Assembly (NCBI RefSeq): GCF_026914185.1
Contig: NC_070564.1
Location: 7,626,001-7,690,000 of the forward strand
Direction: 5' to 3'
Length of the DNA: 64,000 nucleotides
DNA from: Puccinia triticina
Taxonomy: Eukaryota > Basidiomycota > Pucciniomycetes > Pucciniales > Pucciniaceae
The notes below the pieces were generated by a model. The model was given only the letters and a program-made list of their open reading frames with translations, made no database searches and had not been told where the DNA came from. The translations under genes and the position numbers were made by a program. Positions 47,201 through 59,238 of the stretch are shown here, piece by piece (position 1 is the stretch's first letter; each line of letters opens with the position of its first letter).

Positions 47201-48640
47201 AAGCCTTGCTTGTATGGTACAAACGCCTCAGCCAATATCTTCAGAAAATTGGCTTCAGAATCTCAATATCCGATCCATGTGTGTTCTATCGCTTATCCGC
47301 CCCTGCGACATGGCTCTACTGTCATGTAGATGACATTGTCATTATCAGTAGCAATCCATCCATCTTTAAAACTGAGATGGAAAATGAGTTCGACATCAAG
47401 TATCTTGGAGCGGCGGCTTTCCTTCTTGGCATGAACATCGACAGATCCACCAATTACCTACACGTTCATCAGACGCAATACATTGAAAGGAAACTGATTG
47501 AATTTGGACTTGAAACATCAACACCGGCGTCGTGCCCAATGAATCCCAAAACGCACCTCAAAGCTGCAACAGTTGCTGAAATCGATGAGCTCTCAAAGTT
47601 GAACGTGAACTATCGTGCCCTAATCAGTTCACTAAACTACTTAAGTGTTCTCACCCGGCCCGATATCTCCTACGCTGTAAGCGTCCTCTCACAACATCTT
47701 GAAAAGCCTGGGATTCCACACTTTCTTGCAGCACAACAGGTGTTTCGTTATCTCAAGGGAACAAAACATGTGGGCCTTGTGTTCTCTAAGTCACCCAGCC
47801 TAGAGATTTGAGCGCATGTCGACTCTGACTGGGGCAACTGCCCTGACACCAGACGATCAGCCACTGGCTACGCGGTGTTGACTCGTTCTCAGCTCATTTC
47901 GTGGAAGGCGTGCCAACAGTCAACGGTTTCCCTCTCATCAACCAAAGCCGAATACAAAGCGCTCTCTGACCTCGGCAGGGAACTCGCTTGTTTGTCTAGT
48001 CTCATAAAAGAGATAAAACTTGACTACAATCCTCAACAAATCTTTGTTGGCGTCGATAATCAAGGAGCCATTGACTTGGCAAAAAGCAAAATCTCTCAGA
48101 ACGGGTTCTGTACAAAGCATATGGACATCCGCTTGCACTTCGTCCGAGAACTGGTCACATCCAAGCTCATAATTCTTCAATACATTCGCACTATCAACAA
48201 CTTTGCCGACTGTTGAGCTAGTTCACATAGTGTTTTATCTCTCTTTTCCATTTCCGCCTCCGCGTCCGTATGCCACACACATGTCACTCTATTGTTAGTC
48301 ACCTTTCACACATCCTCATGTACACCTGAGACAGCGGGTGTGGAAGAACCTTTTCCTCATCCTTCCACACCCACCGCACACTCGACCCGCCTCGTGCCCG
48401 CTGTCATCAGGTATGCTTTGTTTCTTGTTTCTCTTTTCTTCTCATTCTCTCTCTCCTCACTTCTTTCTTTGTATGATGATTTGTCTTACCCACGCAATCC
48501 AAATCCTTCCACACCCACCGCACACTCGACCCGCCTCGTGCCCGCTGTCATCAACACTTGTTCAGCTTATCACCGACTTCCTGACCAAGCCGACAGGAAG
48601 ATGCACAATCAGAAGATCGCTGCAAGCCATAGGAGTAACA
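44221..48640 (+). pseudogene. Copia gag-pol polyprotein, disrupted
   Basis: One frame runs from ATG at 44221. Gag (FNGSNYANWQNSMSAYL) is followed by a protease with ILDSGASQHMF (about 45170), a pre-integrase and integrase region (LGHAS, CPACMQGKMAKLPF, then GDIVGP, VTDEGGEF and PQHNGIAERANRT for the D,D,E triad), reverse transcriptase (HQLDVRSAFLTCPLED, KAIYGLKQALLVWYKRL, YCHVDDIVIIS), and RNase H (DSDWGNCPDTRRSATGYAV, SLSSTKAEYKAL). Nonsense TGA codons lie at 44599, 45337, 45580 and 47809. All are in the same frame and fit CGA-to-TGA changes. The C-terminus is cut at 48210 by a solo-LTR-like insert and resumes at 48578 (FLTKPTGR). No stretch could make an active protein. Confidence 0.9.
48211..48572. 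mobile_element. Solo-LTR-like insertion, 362 bp, TSD CCGAC
   Basis: Begins TGTTGAGCTAG, ends CAGCTTATCA, and is flanked by CCGAC (48206-48210, 48573-48577) inside the copia RNase H/pol end. A 51 bp block (CCTTCCACACCCACCGCACA and on to GCTGTCATCA) is duplicated inside it, separated by a pyrimidine-rich spacer that starts GGTATGC. No coding. The parent retroelement is not in the window. Confidence 0.85.
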
Positions 48641-48688
48641 ACTCCTCCCTCCTCTGCCTCAAGCCTAGCGGCTCAAGGCAACCCAGCC

Positions 48689-49538
48689 TGTCAGAATACA
48701 GAGGTTGAAACTCTAGGCGCCAAAAGGCACAGGGGAGAAACTGACTTTGATGCAACGCATCGTAAGTTTCAAGTTTCATCCCTCCAAACCCAAGCCATCG
48801 TCGCTAACTTCGTTGTCTCACCATCTCTACAACAGATGAGACAAGCGACAACTCCCCAAGGGTGCGTGGTACAGAAAGAAAACCTAGCAACATCAGGGCA
48901 GCTCCGAGTTCCAATTCTTTGATCTTGTGAGTACTTAAGAGACAGCTTTTGAGCAAGAGCCGGAGCATCAGACTAACAATCATCCGCTCTCAAAGTACAC
49001 TGTCTCATAGATTATCAATCAGCCCCAATAACCTGGCATCTCGAATAAGTCTCTTGACCAACAAGTAAGCACAGAGATCTTTGCTCCTACCGGAAGCAGT
49101 GATGCACTTAGCTAACATAGATGTTGTCCCATAGCAGCCTTAGCAGGAATAGCCAACTGCGTCACTAAGGAATTCAACACTGTTGATACAAGTGTGCGGA
49201 ACACAAGAGATACACAATCCCTTGTAGCAAACTAGAAAGCAGGAGCACAAAACTAACGCAATGCAAATGTCTCCGTAGTAATCTACTTCTTAGCGTTCAC
49301 AGCCGATCACTTCTATCTTGTTCTCTCTCTCTTGACTTCGTGTCCAAGCTTTCTCTATCATCTCCTTTTTTTTTATCTCATAACTCAGAAGCACGGCCAT
49401 TTCGCCTGCTCTTAGGTGAATACTCATTTCACTTCTTGAATCAACACTCGTCAAAAGACAAAAACAGATTCTATGTAATTACTTGCTTAAACAATTGTTC
49501 TGACATCAAAATCAATCTTAGTTGTCTGCAATCTTACA
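48689..49538 (+). repeat. Copia 3' LTR
   Basis: 850 bp partner of the 5' LTR. By eye, 15 differences, no transversions and no length change, even in the nine-T run. Roughly half of the changes sit in CG dinucleotides. Confidence 0.95.
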
Positions 49539-49543
49539 TCCTT

Positions 49544-50039
49544 GACCAGGCAGCAGTGGAACCACCCACCCTGACCTATGCGGAGTTCACGGCGGCCTTC
49601 CAGGGCATGTTTTTTGACCCGGAAAAGAAGGCAAAGGCGGAACAAGCCCTCCAAGCGCTGAAGCAGACCGGTTGTGTGGCGGACTACACTCACACCTTCA
49701 TCCAGCACGCCTCCGCAGCGGGATGGGAAATCCCCACCCTCCTCAGCCAGTACTGCCAAGGTCTGAAGCGGGACATCCAGATGGCGCTCATTGTTTCCCG
49801 CACCACATTCACAACCATTAATGAGGTTGCTACCTTGGCCCTGGAGCTTGACACGGCGATGAGCGGAGCGGAGGCCGGAACAGCGCCGGCTAAACAGAAG
49901 ATTGACCCCAACGCCATGGACCTATCGGCGTTAAACGGACGACTATCCGACTCCGAGAAGGCCCGAATGATGCGGGAAGGACTCTGTTTCCAATGCGGAG
50001 CGCAGGGCCACATCTCCCGCGACTGTCCAACTGTCTGAC
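49544..50039 (+). pseudogene. Chromovirus gag, 3' part with zinc knuckle
   Basis: Continues gag with LTYAEFTAAFQGMFFDPEKK, CVADYTHTFIQHASAAGW and YCQGLKRDIQMALI, ending in the zinc knuckle CFQCGAQGHISRDC. A TGA follows at 50037. The downstream protein continues in the -1 frame, most simply explained by one lost base near 50036; no slippery heptamer is obvious. Confidence 0.85.
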
Positions 50040-51620
50040 CAAGAAGGGAAAAGGCCGTGGAAGCGCCAGGATTGCAGCAATGGAGGATCAGATCCAACAA
50101 TTAGTGGAAGGGATGGCCGCAATAGGCGGAGGCGGACCAGCGGATAAAAGGCGGAAAAGGCCGGGCCGACTCGTCAAAAAATGGAGGCGCTCAGGAATGA
50201 AGGTTGTGCCTTTCCTGAGCGCGGCGGAGTTGTCTTGTAGTATTGGTACTAGTCAAACTTTAACCAGAAATGAAATTGATCCCAGATGTTTCATCTCTCA
50301 CACCATCACAACTCCCAGAGCCACACCCCAGAACCCCTTACCCCCTGCCTCCTTTTTGATTGATTCCGGAGCGACCCATGATGTGTTGAGCAAGTCCTAT
50401 GCCGCCGCGGCGGGATTACTCCGCAACGCCACCGCCTCAAGGCAGACAGTGTCGGGATTTGATGGATCCACATCTTAAGCGGCATATGAGATTGACCTGA
50501 CCCTGAATGAAGAACCCCGCCCTTCAAAATTCATCATTACCCGACTGAAAGACACGTACGACGGCATCCTTGGGATGCCATGGATCCGCAAACACGGACA
50601 CCAAATTGACTGGACCACCCGCACACTCCACTCCGACCACTCCGACATTGCAGCTGCCTCCGCAGCTTCATCCACTCCAAAAACATCCTCAACAGAGGGC
50701 CAAGGGCCCATGATGGGGAAAGCTGGGATTCGTGACAAGGGGGTGTGTGTTTTACCGCCCCCGCAATGTGAGTTCAATAGACTACCCTCTTCCATACTCC
50801 CTGAAACGGCTGGCAAGCTTTTTCTCCCCGTAGATAGTACTCCGCACACCGACTGGAATCCCGCCCCCCCGCAGCTGGAATGGAACCCCGCCAACCCCGC
50901 CGACAATTTTTCTGCCGCTTTGGCGGTATCGTCCACTCCGCAAACATCCTCAACAGAGGGCCAAGGGCCCATGATGGGGAAAGCTAGGATTTGTGACGAG
51001 GGGGTGTGTATTTTACCGCCCCCGCGATATGAGTATAATAAAGTTTCTCCGCAATCATTTTCCGAAGCAGCTGGCAATCCCCTTTCTCTCCTAGAACTGT
51101 ACACTGCAGAGATTAGCGCCGCCAAGACATTGTGGTCGACCTCCGCCCGGCTAGCAGCGGCGGGAAAGGCCGCTATTGCAACACGGACCGTCGGGGAACT
51201 TGTACCGCAGTGCTACCATTGATTCATTGACATGTTTCGGAAATCCAGCGCTAAGAGCCTACCGCCACGAAGAAAGTATGACTTCTGTGTTGACCTAGTC
51301 CCCGGAGCCACACCGCAAGCAAGCCAGATCATTCTGCTTTCACCGGTGGAGAACCAGGCACTCGACACACTGATTGCGGAAGGACTGGCCAGCGGAACAA
51401 TCTGACGGACCACGTCACCATGGGCGGCCCCATTTCTATTCACCGGAAAGAAGGACGGAAACCTTTGCCCCTGTTTTGACTACCAAAAACTCAACGCACT
51501 GACAGTGAAGAACCGCTACCCCCTTCCGCTGACCATGGAGCTGGTTGACAGCCTGCTAGACGTCGACACCTTCACAAAGCTGGACCTCTGCAACGCCTAC
51601 GGAAACCTCTGAGTGGCAGA
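50040..51620 (+). pseudogene. Chromovirus protease and N-terminal reverse transcriptase
   Basis: The frame beginning in the gag overlap reads KKGKGRGSARIA, then the protease block FLIDSGATHDVLSKSYAAAA, a two-fold repeated spacer with EGQGPMMGKA(G/R)I at about 50690 and 50950, and the RT start TSPWAAPFLFTGKKDG, NRYPLPLTMELVD, FTKLDLCNAYGNL. In-frame stops are TAA 50476, TGA 51220, TGA 51403 and TGA 51610. It ends at the AGA target of the CACTA-like element. Confidence 0.85.
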
Positions 51621-54600
51621 CACTACCAAGATGGATGAATTTGCGATGTCGTATATTGATCAATTTTTTTTTATTATTCTTCTTGATACCCTTTTCTGTT
51701 TTCCATGTCTCCTTAATACCATTCTATAATCTCTCTCCTTCCCCTTGTGTTAGCTTCAAGCCACAGGAATCTTTTTTTTTGCCTGATAACATTCATAAAT
51801 TTCTACATACACCATTCAATTCTTCCTGAAAAAAAGACATTGCAAGTTTTAGGATTAATCCAGGATGGCTGAGGGGTCTCCATTTTTTTTTTCTTTTTTT
51901 TTTACTTCAACAATTGATCTGTTATCAGAAGTCTACAAATTGACTTTTTTTTCAAAAAAGGAAAAACATTGACCCCTCACCTCTCTCATGATACCATCCT
52001 GCACACATTTTTAATTTGGTTGGTTGAACTTGCTCAAGATATTGCATATCATACTTGAAGTGCTACATGCATAGGAGGCCTTTTTGAAATTAGTTTACCA
52101 TGGTTTAGCATATTTTTGTCAGGTTCTTTTTTTTATCTACTTTTGTTATCAACCACAGATTAATGAGGAATATTTCCACATAAAATTTTGTTGGACAATT
52201 TTTCTGAATATAAAACCCAGAAATAATGTTCTTGGGGTCACATCCATTATGCAGCAGCTGCAATCTGATCAGTTGCCAAATCTCACTACTTTGTTAGTTT
52301 CTTGGTAGTTCTGCAACTATATCTCAACACAGCCTGGGAATTTTTCCATGAAATTGGTACCAAAATTTTTAAAAGCCCCCATAGATTCATTGTGTACCTT
52401 GGATGACCACAAAACCCCCAAATGTAGCAGCCACAATGTGATCAGTTGCCAAATATCACTAATTTGGTAGTTTGTTGGTGTTTCTGCCACTATATCTCAA
52501 CACAGCCCAGGAGTTCTTCCATGATATTGGTTTCAAAATGATCAATAGTCCCCAAGGATTCATTGTGTACCTTAAATGACCACAAAACTCCCTAATGTAG
52601 CCCCTACGACCTGATCAGTTGCCAAATATCACTAATTTGGTGGTTTCTTGGTGTTTCTGGCACTATATCTCAACACAGCCTGGGGGTTCTTCCATGATAT
52701 TGGTATCAAAATTTTCAGTAGCCCCCAAGGATCCATTGTGTACCTTAAATGACCACAAAACCCCCAAATGTGGCAGCTACAATCTCATCAGTTGCCAAAT
52801 CTCACTAAATTGGTAGGTTCTTGGTGTTTCTGCCACTATATCTCAACACAACCTGGGAGTTCTTCCATGATATTGGTTTCGAAATGATCAATAGTCCCCA
52901 AGGATTCATTGTGTACCTTAAATTACCATGAAACTCCCTGATGTAGCCCTACAACCTGATCAGTTGCCAAATATCACTAATTTGGTAGTTTCTTGGTGTT
53001 TCTGCCACTATATCTCAAAGCAGCCTGGGAGTTCTTCCATGATATTGGTACAAAAATTATCAAATGCCCCTGAAAAATTCATTGTGTACCTTGAATGAAC
53101 ACAAAACCCTCAAATGTAGCAGCCACAATGTGATCAGTTGCCAAATATCACTAATTTGGTAGTTTCTTGGTGTGTCTGCCACTATATCTCAGGCCAGCAT
53201 GGGAGTTCTTCCATGATATTGGTACCAAAATGATCACATGCCCTCAAACATTCTTTGAGTATCTTGAATGACCACAAAACCCCCAAATGTAGCAGCCACC
53301 ATGTGATCAGTTGCCAAATATCACTAATTTGGTAGTTTCTTGGTGTTTCTGCCACTATATCTCAGCCCAGCGTGGGAGTTCTTCCATGATATTGGTACCA
53401 AAATTATCAAATGCCCCTGAAGATTCATTGTGTACCTTGAATGACCACAAAACCCCCAAATGTAGCAGCCACCATGTGATCAGTTGCCAAATATCATTAA
53501 TTTGGTAGTTTCTTGGTGTTTCTGCCACTATATCTCAGCGCAGCTTAGGAGTTCTTCCATAATATTGGTATCAAAAATGATCAAATTTCCTCAAAGATTC
53601 ATTGAGTACCTGGAATGACCACAAAACCCCCATATGTAGCAGCCACAATGTGATCAGTTGCCAAATATCACCAATTTGGTAGTTTCTTGGTGTTTCTGCC
53701 ACTATATCTCAGCGCAGCGTGGGAATTATTCACTGATATTGGTACCAAAATGATTAAATGCCCTCAAAGATGAATTGTGTAACTTGAATGACCACAAAAC
53801 CCGCAAATGTAGCAGCTACAATGTGAATGCTTGCCAAATATCACTAATTTGGGAACTGATCATAGTGTGGCTGCTACATTTGGGGGTTTTGTGGTCATCC
53901 AAGGGACACAATGAATCTTCAGGGCCATTTAATCATTTTGGTACCAATATCATGGAAGAACTCCCATGCTGCGCTGAGATATAGTGGCAGAAACACCGAG
54001 AAACTACCAAATTAGTGATATTTGGCAATTGATCACATTGTGGCTGCTACGTTTGGGGGTTTTGTGGTCATTCAAGGTACCCAATGAATCTTCAGGGGCA
54101 ATTGATCATTTTGGTACCAATATCATGGAAGAACTCCCATGCTGTGCTGAGATATGGTGGCAGAAACACCAAGAAACTACCAAATTCGTGATATTTGGCA
54201 ACCGATCACATTGTGGCTGCTACATTTGGGGGTTTTGTGGTCATTCAAGGTACACAATGAATTCTTGAGGGCATGTGATCATTTTGGTACCAATATCATG
54301 GGAGAACTCCCATGCTGCACTGAGATATAGTGGCAGAAACACCAAGGAACTACCAAATTAGTGATATTTTGCAACTGATCACAGTGTGGCTGCTACATTT
54401 GGGGGTATTGTGGTCATTCAAGGTACAAAATGAATCTTCAGGGGCATTTGATAATTTTGGTACCAATATCATGGAAGAACTCCCATGCTGCGCTGAGATA
54501 TAGTGGCAGAAACACCGAGAAACTACCAAATTAGTGATATTTGGCAATTGATCACATTGTGGCTCCTACGTTTGGTGGTTTTGTGGTCATTCAAGGTACC

Positions 54601-56453
54601 CAATGAATTTTCAGGGGCATTTGATCATTTTGGTACCAATATCATGGAAGAACCCCCATGCTGCGCTGAGATATAGTGGCAGAAACACCAAGAAACTACC
54701 AAATCAGTGATATTTGGCAACTGATCACATTGTGCCTGCTACAATTGGGGGTTTTGTGCTCATTGGAGGTACTCAATCAATCTTTGAGGGAATTTGATCA
54801 TCTTGGTACCAATATCATGGAAGAACTCCCATGCTGCGCTGAGATATAGTGGCAGAAACACTAAGAAACTACCAAATTAGTGAGATTTGGCAACTGGTCA
54901 GATTGTAGCTGCTACATTTGGAGGTTTTGTGGTCATTTAAGGTACACAATGAATCCTTGGTGGCTATTGATCATTATGATACCAATATCAAGGAAGAACT
55001 CCCAGGCTGTGTTGAGATATAGTGGCAGAAACACCAAGAAACTACCAAATCAGTGATATTTGGCAACTGATCAGATCGTAGGGGCTACATTAGGGGGTTT
55101 TGTGGTCATTTAAGGTACACAATGAATCCTTGAGGGCTATTAATAATTTGGATCGCAATATCGTGGAAGAATTCCCAGGCTGTGTTGAGATATAGTGGCA
55201 GCAACACCAAGAAACTACCAAATTAGTGACATTTGGAAACTCATCAGATTGTAGCTGCTACATTTGGGTTATGTGGTAATTTAAGGTACAAAATGAATCT
55301 TTGGGGGCTATTGATCATTTTGATACCAATTGTGAAGCCCTGCACTTCCCTTGGGTTTCACAAGGTTACACGGGACTAACCCTTGATTACATCAGCTTAT
55401 ATTTCACTCTTAGCTATATAGTCTGAACTTCCCCGCTCCCCACCTAGCTCAGCAGAGACCCCGGACTGATCCCTCTCTCACTGAGCTAGGTAAGCTTCTC
55501 ACTCCCTTTCTTCTCCTTCTTCTATGATTCATCTTGTATGTAGAGAGACCCCGGACTGATCCCTCTCTCACTGAGCTAGCTCTATGAAATAAAGCCCCAA
55601 GATTGTTTCTAGAACCGCTCCAAGGCCTCACTGCCTTGTCCCTCCGCCTCCAAACAGTGAAGGGTCTCCCAACCCTTACACCAATATCATGGAAGAACTC
55701 CCACGCTGTGTTGAGATATAGTGGCAGAAAGGGCCAGAAACTACCAAATTAGTGATATTTGGGAACTGATCACATTGTTGCTGCTGCATAATTGATGCGA
55801 CCCCAAATAACTTATATTTTAAAATATTTCTGGGTTTTATATGCAGAAAAATTGTCCGATGAAATTTTATGTGGAAATATTCCTCATAAATCTGTGGTTG
55901 ATAACAAAAGTGGATAAAAAAAAGAACCTGACAAAAATATGCTAAACCATGGTAAACTAATTTCAAAAAGGCCTTCTATGCATGTAGCACTTCAAGTATG
56001 ATATGCAATATCTTGATCAAGTTCAACCAACCAAATTAAAAATGTGTGCAGGATGGTATCATGAGAGAGGTCAGGGGTCAATGTTTTTCCTCTTTTGAAA
56101 AAAAGTCGATTTGGAGACTTCTGATAACATCAATTGTTGAAGTAAAAAAAAAAAAGAAAAAAATTTGAGACCCCTCAGCTACCCTGGATTAATCCTAAAA
56201 CTTGCAACGTCTTTTTTTCAGGAAGAATTGAGTGGTGTAAGTAGAAATTTATGAATGTTATCAGGCAAAAGAAAAAAAAAAATTCCTGTGGCTTGAAGCT
56301 AACACAGGCAGAAGGAGAGAGATTATAGAATAGTATCAAGGAGACATGGAAAACAGACAAAGGTATCAAGAGGAATAATAAAAAAAAAAAATTGATCAAT
56401 ATACGCTATCTTGATCAATATACGACATCGCAAATTCATCCATCTTGGTAGTG
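51621..56453. mobile_element. CACTA-like foldback element with inverted arrays of a 173 bp repeat, TSD AGA
   Basis: The ends CACTACCAAGATGGATGAAT and ATTCATCCATCTTGGTAGTG are inverted copies extending at least 43 bp. AGA flanks both sides (51618-51620, 56454-56456). A CACTA terminus with a 3 bp duplication is the signature of the CACTA (En/Spm) superfamily. The RT reading frame on the two sides joins exactly if the insert and one AGA are discounted. Nearly the whole 4.8 kb is two inverted arms. About 52.1-53.85 kb holds about ten direct copies of a 173 bp unit (GCCAAATATCACTAATTTGG, GTTTCTGCCACTATATCTC, TTCTTCCATGATATTGGTAC), and about 53.85-55.8 kb holds about ten inverted copies. Outer arms at 51650-52210 and 55800-56430 are also mutually inverted. 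No transposase or other gene is visible. A 350 bp solo-LTR-like sequence interrupts the right arm at 55331. Confidence 0.9.
55331..55680. mobile_element. Solo-LTR-like insertion, 350 bp, TSD CCAAT
   Basis: Begins TGTGAAGCCCTGC, ends CCCAACCCTTACA, and is flanked by CCAAT (55326-55330, 55681-55685) in the right arm of the foldback element. A block of about 36 bp (AGAGACCCCGGACTGATCCC to CTGAGCTAG) occurs twice inside it, separated by a pyrimidine-rich spacer starting GTAAGCTTCTC. AATAAAG (55588) resembles a polyadenylation signal. No coding. Confidence 0.85.
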
Positions 56454-59102
56454 AGAGGGAGATGAGGATAAGATAGCGTTCATCTGCAAGGCAGGGCAAT
56501 TCGCTCCGCTCACCATGCCGTTTGGACCCACAGGAGCGCTGGGATACTTTCAATACTTCATGCAGGACATGCTCCTTGGACAAATTGGAAAGGACACCAC
56601 CGCATACCTGGATGACATTATGGTATACACACAGAAAGGCTCCAATCACAAGGCGGCGGTCAACAGAATCCTGGAGACCCTGAGCAAGCATCAATTATGG
56701 CTGAAACCGGAGAAATGTGAATTTTCAAAACCGGAGGTGGAATATCTTGGACTCTTAATTGCGTGGAACCGGATTAGAATGGAAGCCGCAAAGGTGAAGG
56801 CGCTGACAGAGTGGCCCGCACCGCGGAACGTTACGGAACTTCAGCGGTTCATCGGATTCTCCAACTTTTACCGCCGGTTCATTGACCACTTCTCGGGGAA
56901 GACCAGACCTCTACACGACCTGACCAAAGCAACAACCCCCTTTGTCTGGGATGACAAATGTAACTCCGCTTTTGAATGCCTAAAGACCGCTTTCACCTCC
57001 ACTCCAATACTTAAGATTGCGGACCCGTACAAGCCGTTTATCCTGGAATGTGACTGCTCCGACTTCGCGCTTGGAGCAGTCTTGTCTCAAGTCTGCAACA
57101 AAGACAAAGAACTCCACCCCGTCGCTTACTTATCCCAATCATTGGTGCAGGCGGAGAAGAACTACGAGATCTTTGACAAGGAACTATTGGCCATTGTTGC
57201 CGCTTTCAAAGAGTGGCGGCAGTACCTGGAAGGAAACCCGCACCGCCTGACCGCCATTGTTTACACGGACCACCGGAACCTAGAAAGCTTCATGACCACC
57301 AAGGAGCTCACTCGGAGACAGGCGCGGTGGGCGGAGACCATGGGTTGCTTTGATTTTGAAATCATCTTCCGCCCGGGCCGCCAAGCCACCAAACCCGATG
57401 CCCTATCAAGAAGACCGGACCTAGCCCCCGCCCCTGGTGAAAAACTGACCTTTGGACAGCTGCTGAAGCCCAATAACATCACGGAGCGGACTTTTGCGGA
57501 GATATCGGAGTTTGAATCCTGGTTCAAGGACGAATCAATTGACTTGGCGGAGGCGGAGCACTGGTTTGAGGTAGACGTACTGGGGATAGACGCGGAGCAC
57601 GGAGCGGAAAATGAACTGGCAATGGCTGATGCGGAGATCATTGCAAGAATCAGAGAATTGACCCCACTCGATGCCCAACTGACCGGATGGATGGAATCCT
57701 TGAAAACCCCCACAGGTAACCGGAACAGATACACGGAGACTGATGGCATCTTGTACGACAAAGGGCGGATAGTGGTACCGGCGGACCCAGCACTGCGGAC
57801 CGAGATCCTGAAGAGCCGACACAACACCAAAGCGGCGGGCCACCCAGGCCGATCCCGCACCCTTGCCCTTGTCCGACGGAGTTTTGTGTGGAACGGCCAG
57901 AAGAAGTTCGTCAACCAATACGTGGATGGATGTGATTCTTGTCAAAGAGTTAAAGCCTCAACGCAACAGCCATTTGGGACACTGGAGCCGCTGCCAATTC
58001 CGGCGGGGCCGTGGACGGACATCAGCTATGACCTCATCACAGACCTACCTGAATCCCGCTCCTACGACAGCATACTGACTGTTGTTGACCGTCTGACAAA
58101 GATGGCACATTTTATCCCCTGCAGGAAGTCCATGAATGCGGAGCAGTTAGCGGACCTGATGGCAGAGCACGTTTGGAAACTCCACGGCACTCCGAAGACT
58201 ATTGTTTCCGACCGAGGGAGCATTTTTGTATCCCAAATCACCCGGGAATTGGACAACAGACTTGGCATCCGCCTCCAACCATCTACGGCGTACCATCCAA
58301 GGACAGACGGACAGTCGGAAATCACAAACAAAGCGGTGGAGCAATATCTCCGCCATTTTGTGAGCTAACGACAGGATGATTGGGCTCCGCTCCTGGCAAC
58401 GGCGGAATTTGCTTACAACAACAACGATCACACGTCAACAGGGGTGTCACCATTCAAGGCAAATTACGGTTTCAACCCATCGTACAGCGGAATTCCATCG
58501 GCGGGACAGTGTGTACCGGCAGTGGCGAAGCGACTCCGCCAGCTTGCAGAGGTACAGGACAAACTGAAGCACTGTCTAGAAGCGGCGCAGGAGGCCATGA
58601 AAAGCCAGTTTGACCGCGGAGTGCGGAAAACACCGGAATGGAACAGTGGAGACAAGGTTTGGCTAGATGGGCGCAATATTTCGACAACACGCCCCAGCCC
58701 CAAATTGGAACACCGCTGGCTTGGACCATTCCCAATAGCTAGCAGAATTTCAACCTCCGCTTACAAACTGACCCTTCCGCTTTCCATGCAGGGAGTCCAC
58801 CCAGTTTTCCACGTGTCAGTACTCCGCAAACACAAGCCCGACGAGATCGCCCACCGACAGCGGCAGACCCCGGAGCCAGTAAAAGTCAAGGCGGAGATAA
58901 GTGAGAGGTTGACGGAATACTGGACAGCCGGCGGAGAGGGCGGACGACTCAATACCTTGTCAGCTGGCGCGGATTTGGACCGGCGGAAAATTCTTGGGAG
59001 CCAGAGGCGAACTTGAAGAACAGCGGAGACCTATTGGCGGAGTTTAACTCGAAATTTCCGGAGGCGGCGGCCAGGCATCGGAGGACGCGGAGAAGAAAGT
59101 GA
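56454..59102 (+). pseudogene. Chromovirus RT (C-term), RNase H, integrase and chromodomain
   Basis: The frame continues from 51620 with KIAFICKAGQFAPLTMPFGP, the RT active-site block AYLDDIMVYTQKG, the connection (FIGFSNFYRRFIDHFSGKT), RNase H (PFILECDCSDFALGAVLSQ, YTDHRNLESFMTTKEL), the integrase HHCC finger (AAGHPGRSR, CDSCQRVKAS) and the D,D,E core (SYDLITDLPES, TIVSDRGSIFVS, YHPRTDGQSEITNKAVE). TAA at 58366 interrupts the integrase, then FAYNNNDHTSTGVSPF follows in the same frame. Past about 58905 the frame is lost, but a shifted frame to the stop at 59100 reads RRRGRTTQYLVSWRGFGPAE and NSWEPEANL, a chromodomain. This classes the element as a chromovirus. Confidence 0.9.
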
Positions 59103-59238
59103 GAGGGCAAGCTTTTTCCCACTGGGTTTTTTAATGCTGCCCGGGGACAGAATGCAGAGCCAAAAGAGGAGGATTTTTTTTTTTTTTCTCATTGACCAAC
59201 CAGAAAAGGGGGCGGCTTGGGCATTAAAGGGGGGATAA

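Larger units (their letters stand above)
43304..49538 (+). mobile_element. Ty1/copia retrotransposon with intact LTR pair, TSD TCCTT
   Basis: The LTRs at 43304-44153 and 48689-49538 are both 850 bp, begin TGTCAGAATACAG and end AATCTTACA. By eye they differ at 15 positions, all transitions. TCCTT occurs at 43299-43303 and 49539-49543. The internal region carries one long frame (44221 onward) with gag, protease, integrase, RT and RNase H, broken by four in-frame TGA codons and by a 362 bp insertion at 48211. No typical primer-binding site was recognised immediately after the 5' LTR. Confidence 0.95.

Noticed and set aside
48338..48922. 194-codon frame as one gene
   Set aside because: It runs through a solo-LTR-like insert, the copia end and the copia 3' LTR.
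49993..50040. Programmed -1 frameshift between chromovirus gag and pol
   Set aside because: No slippery heptamer followed by a clear stem is visible. A single lost base near the TGA explains the change, and the element is decayed elsewhere.
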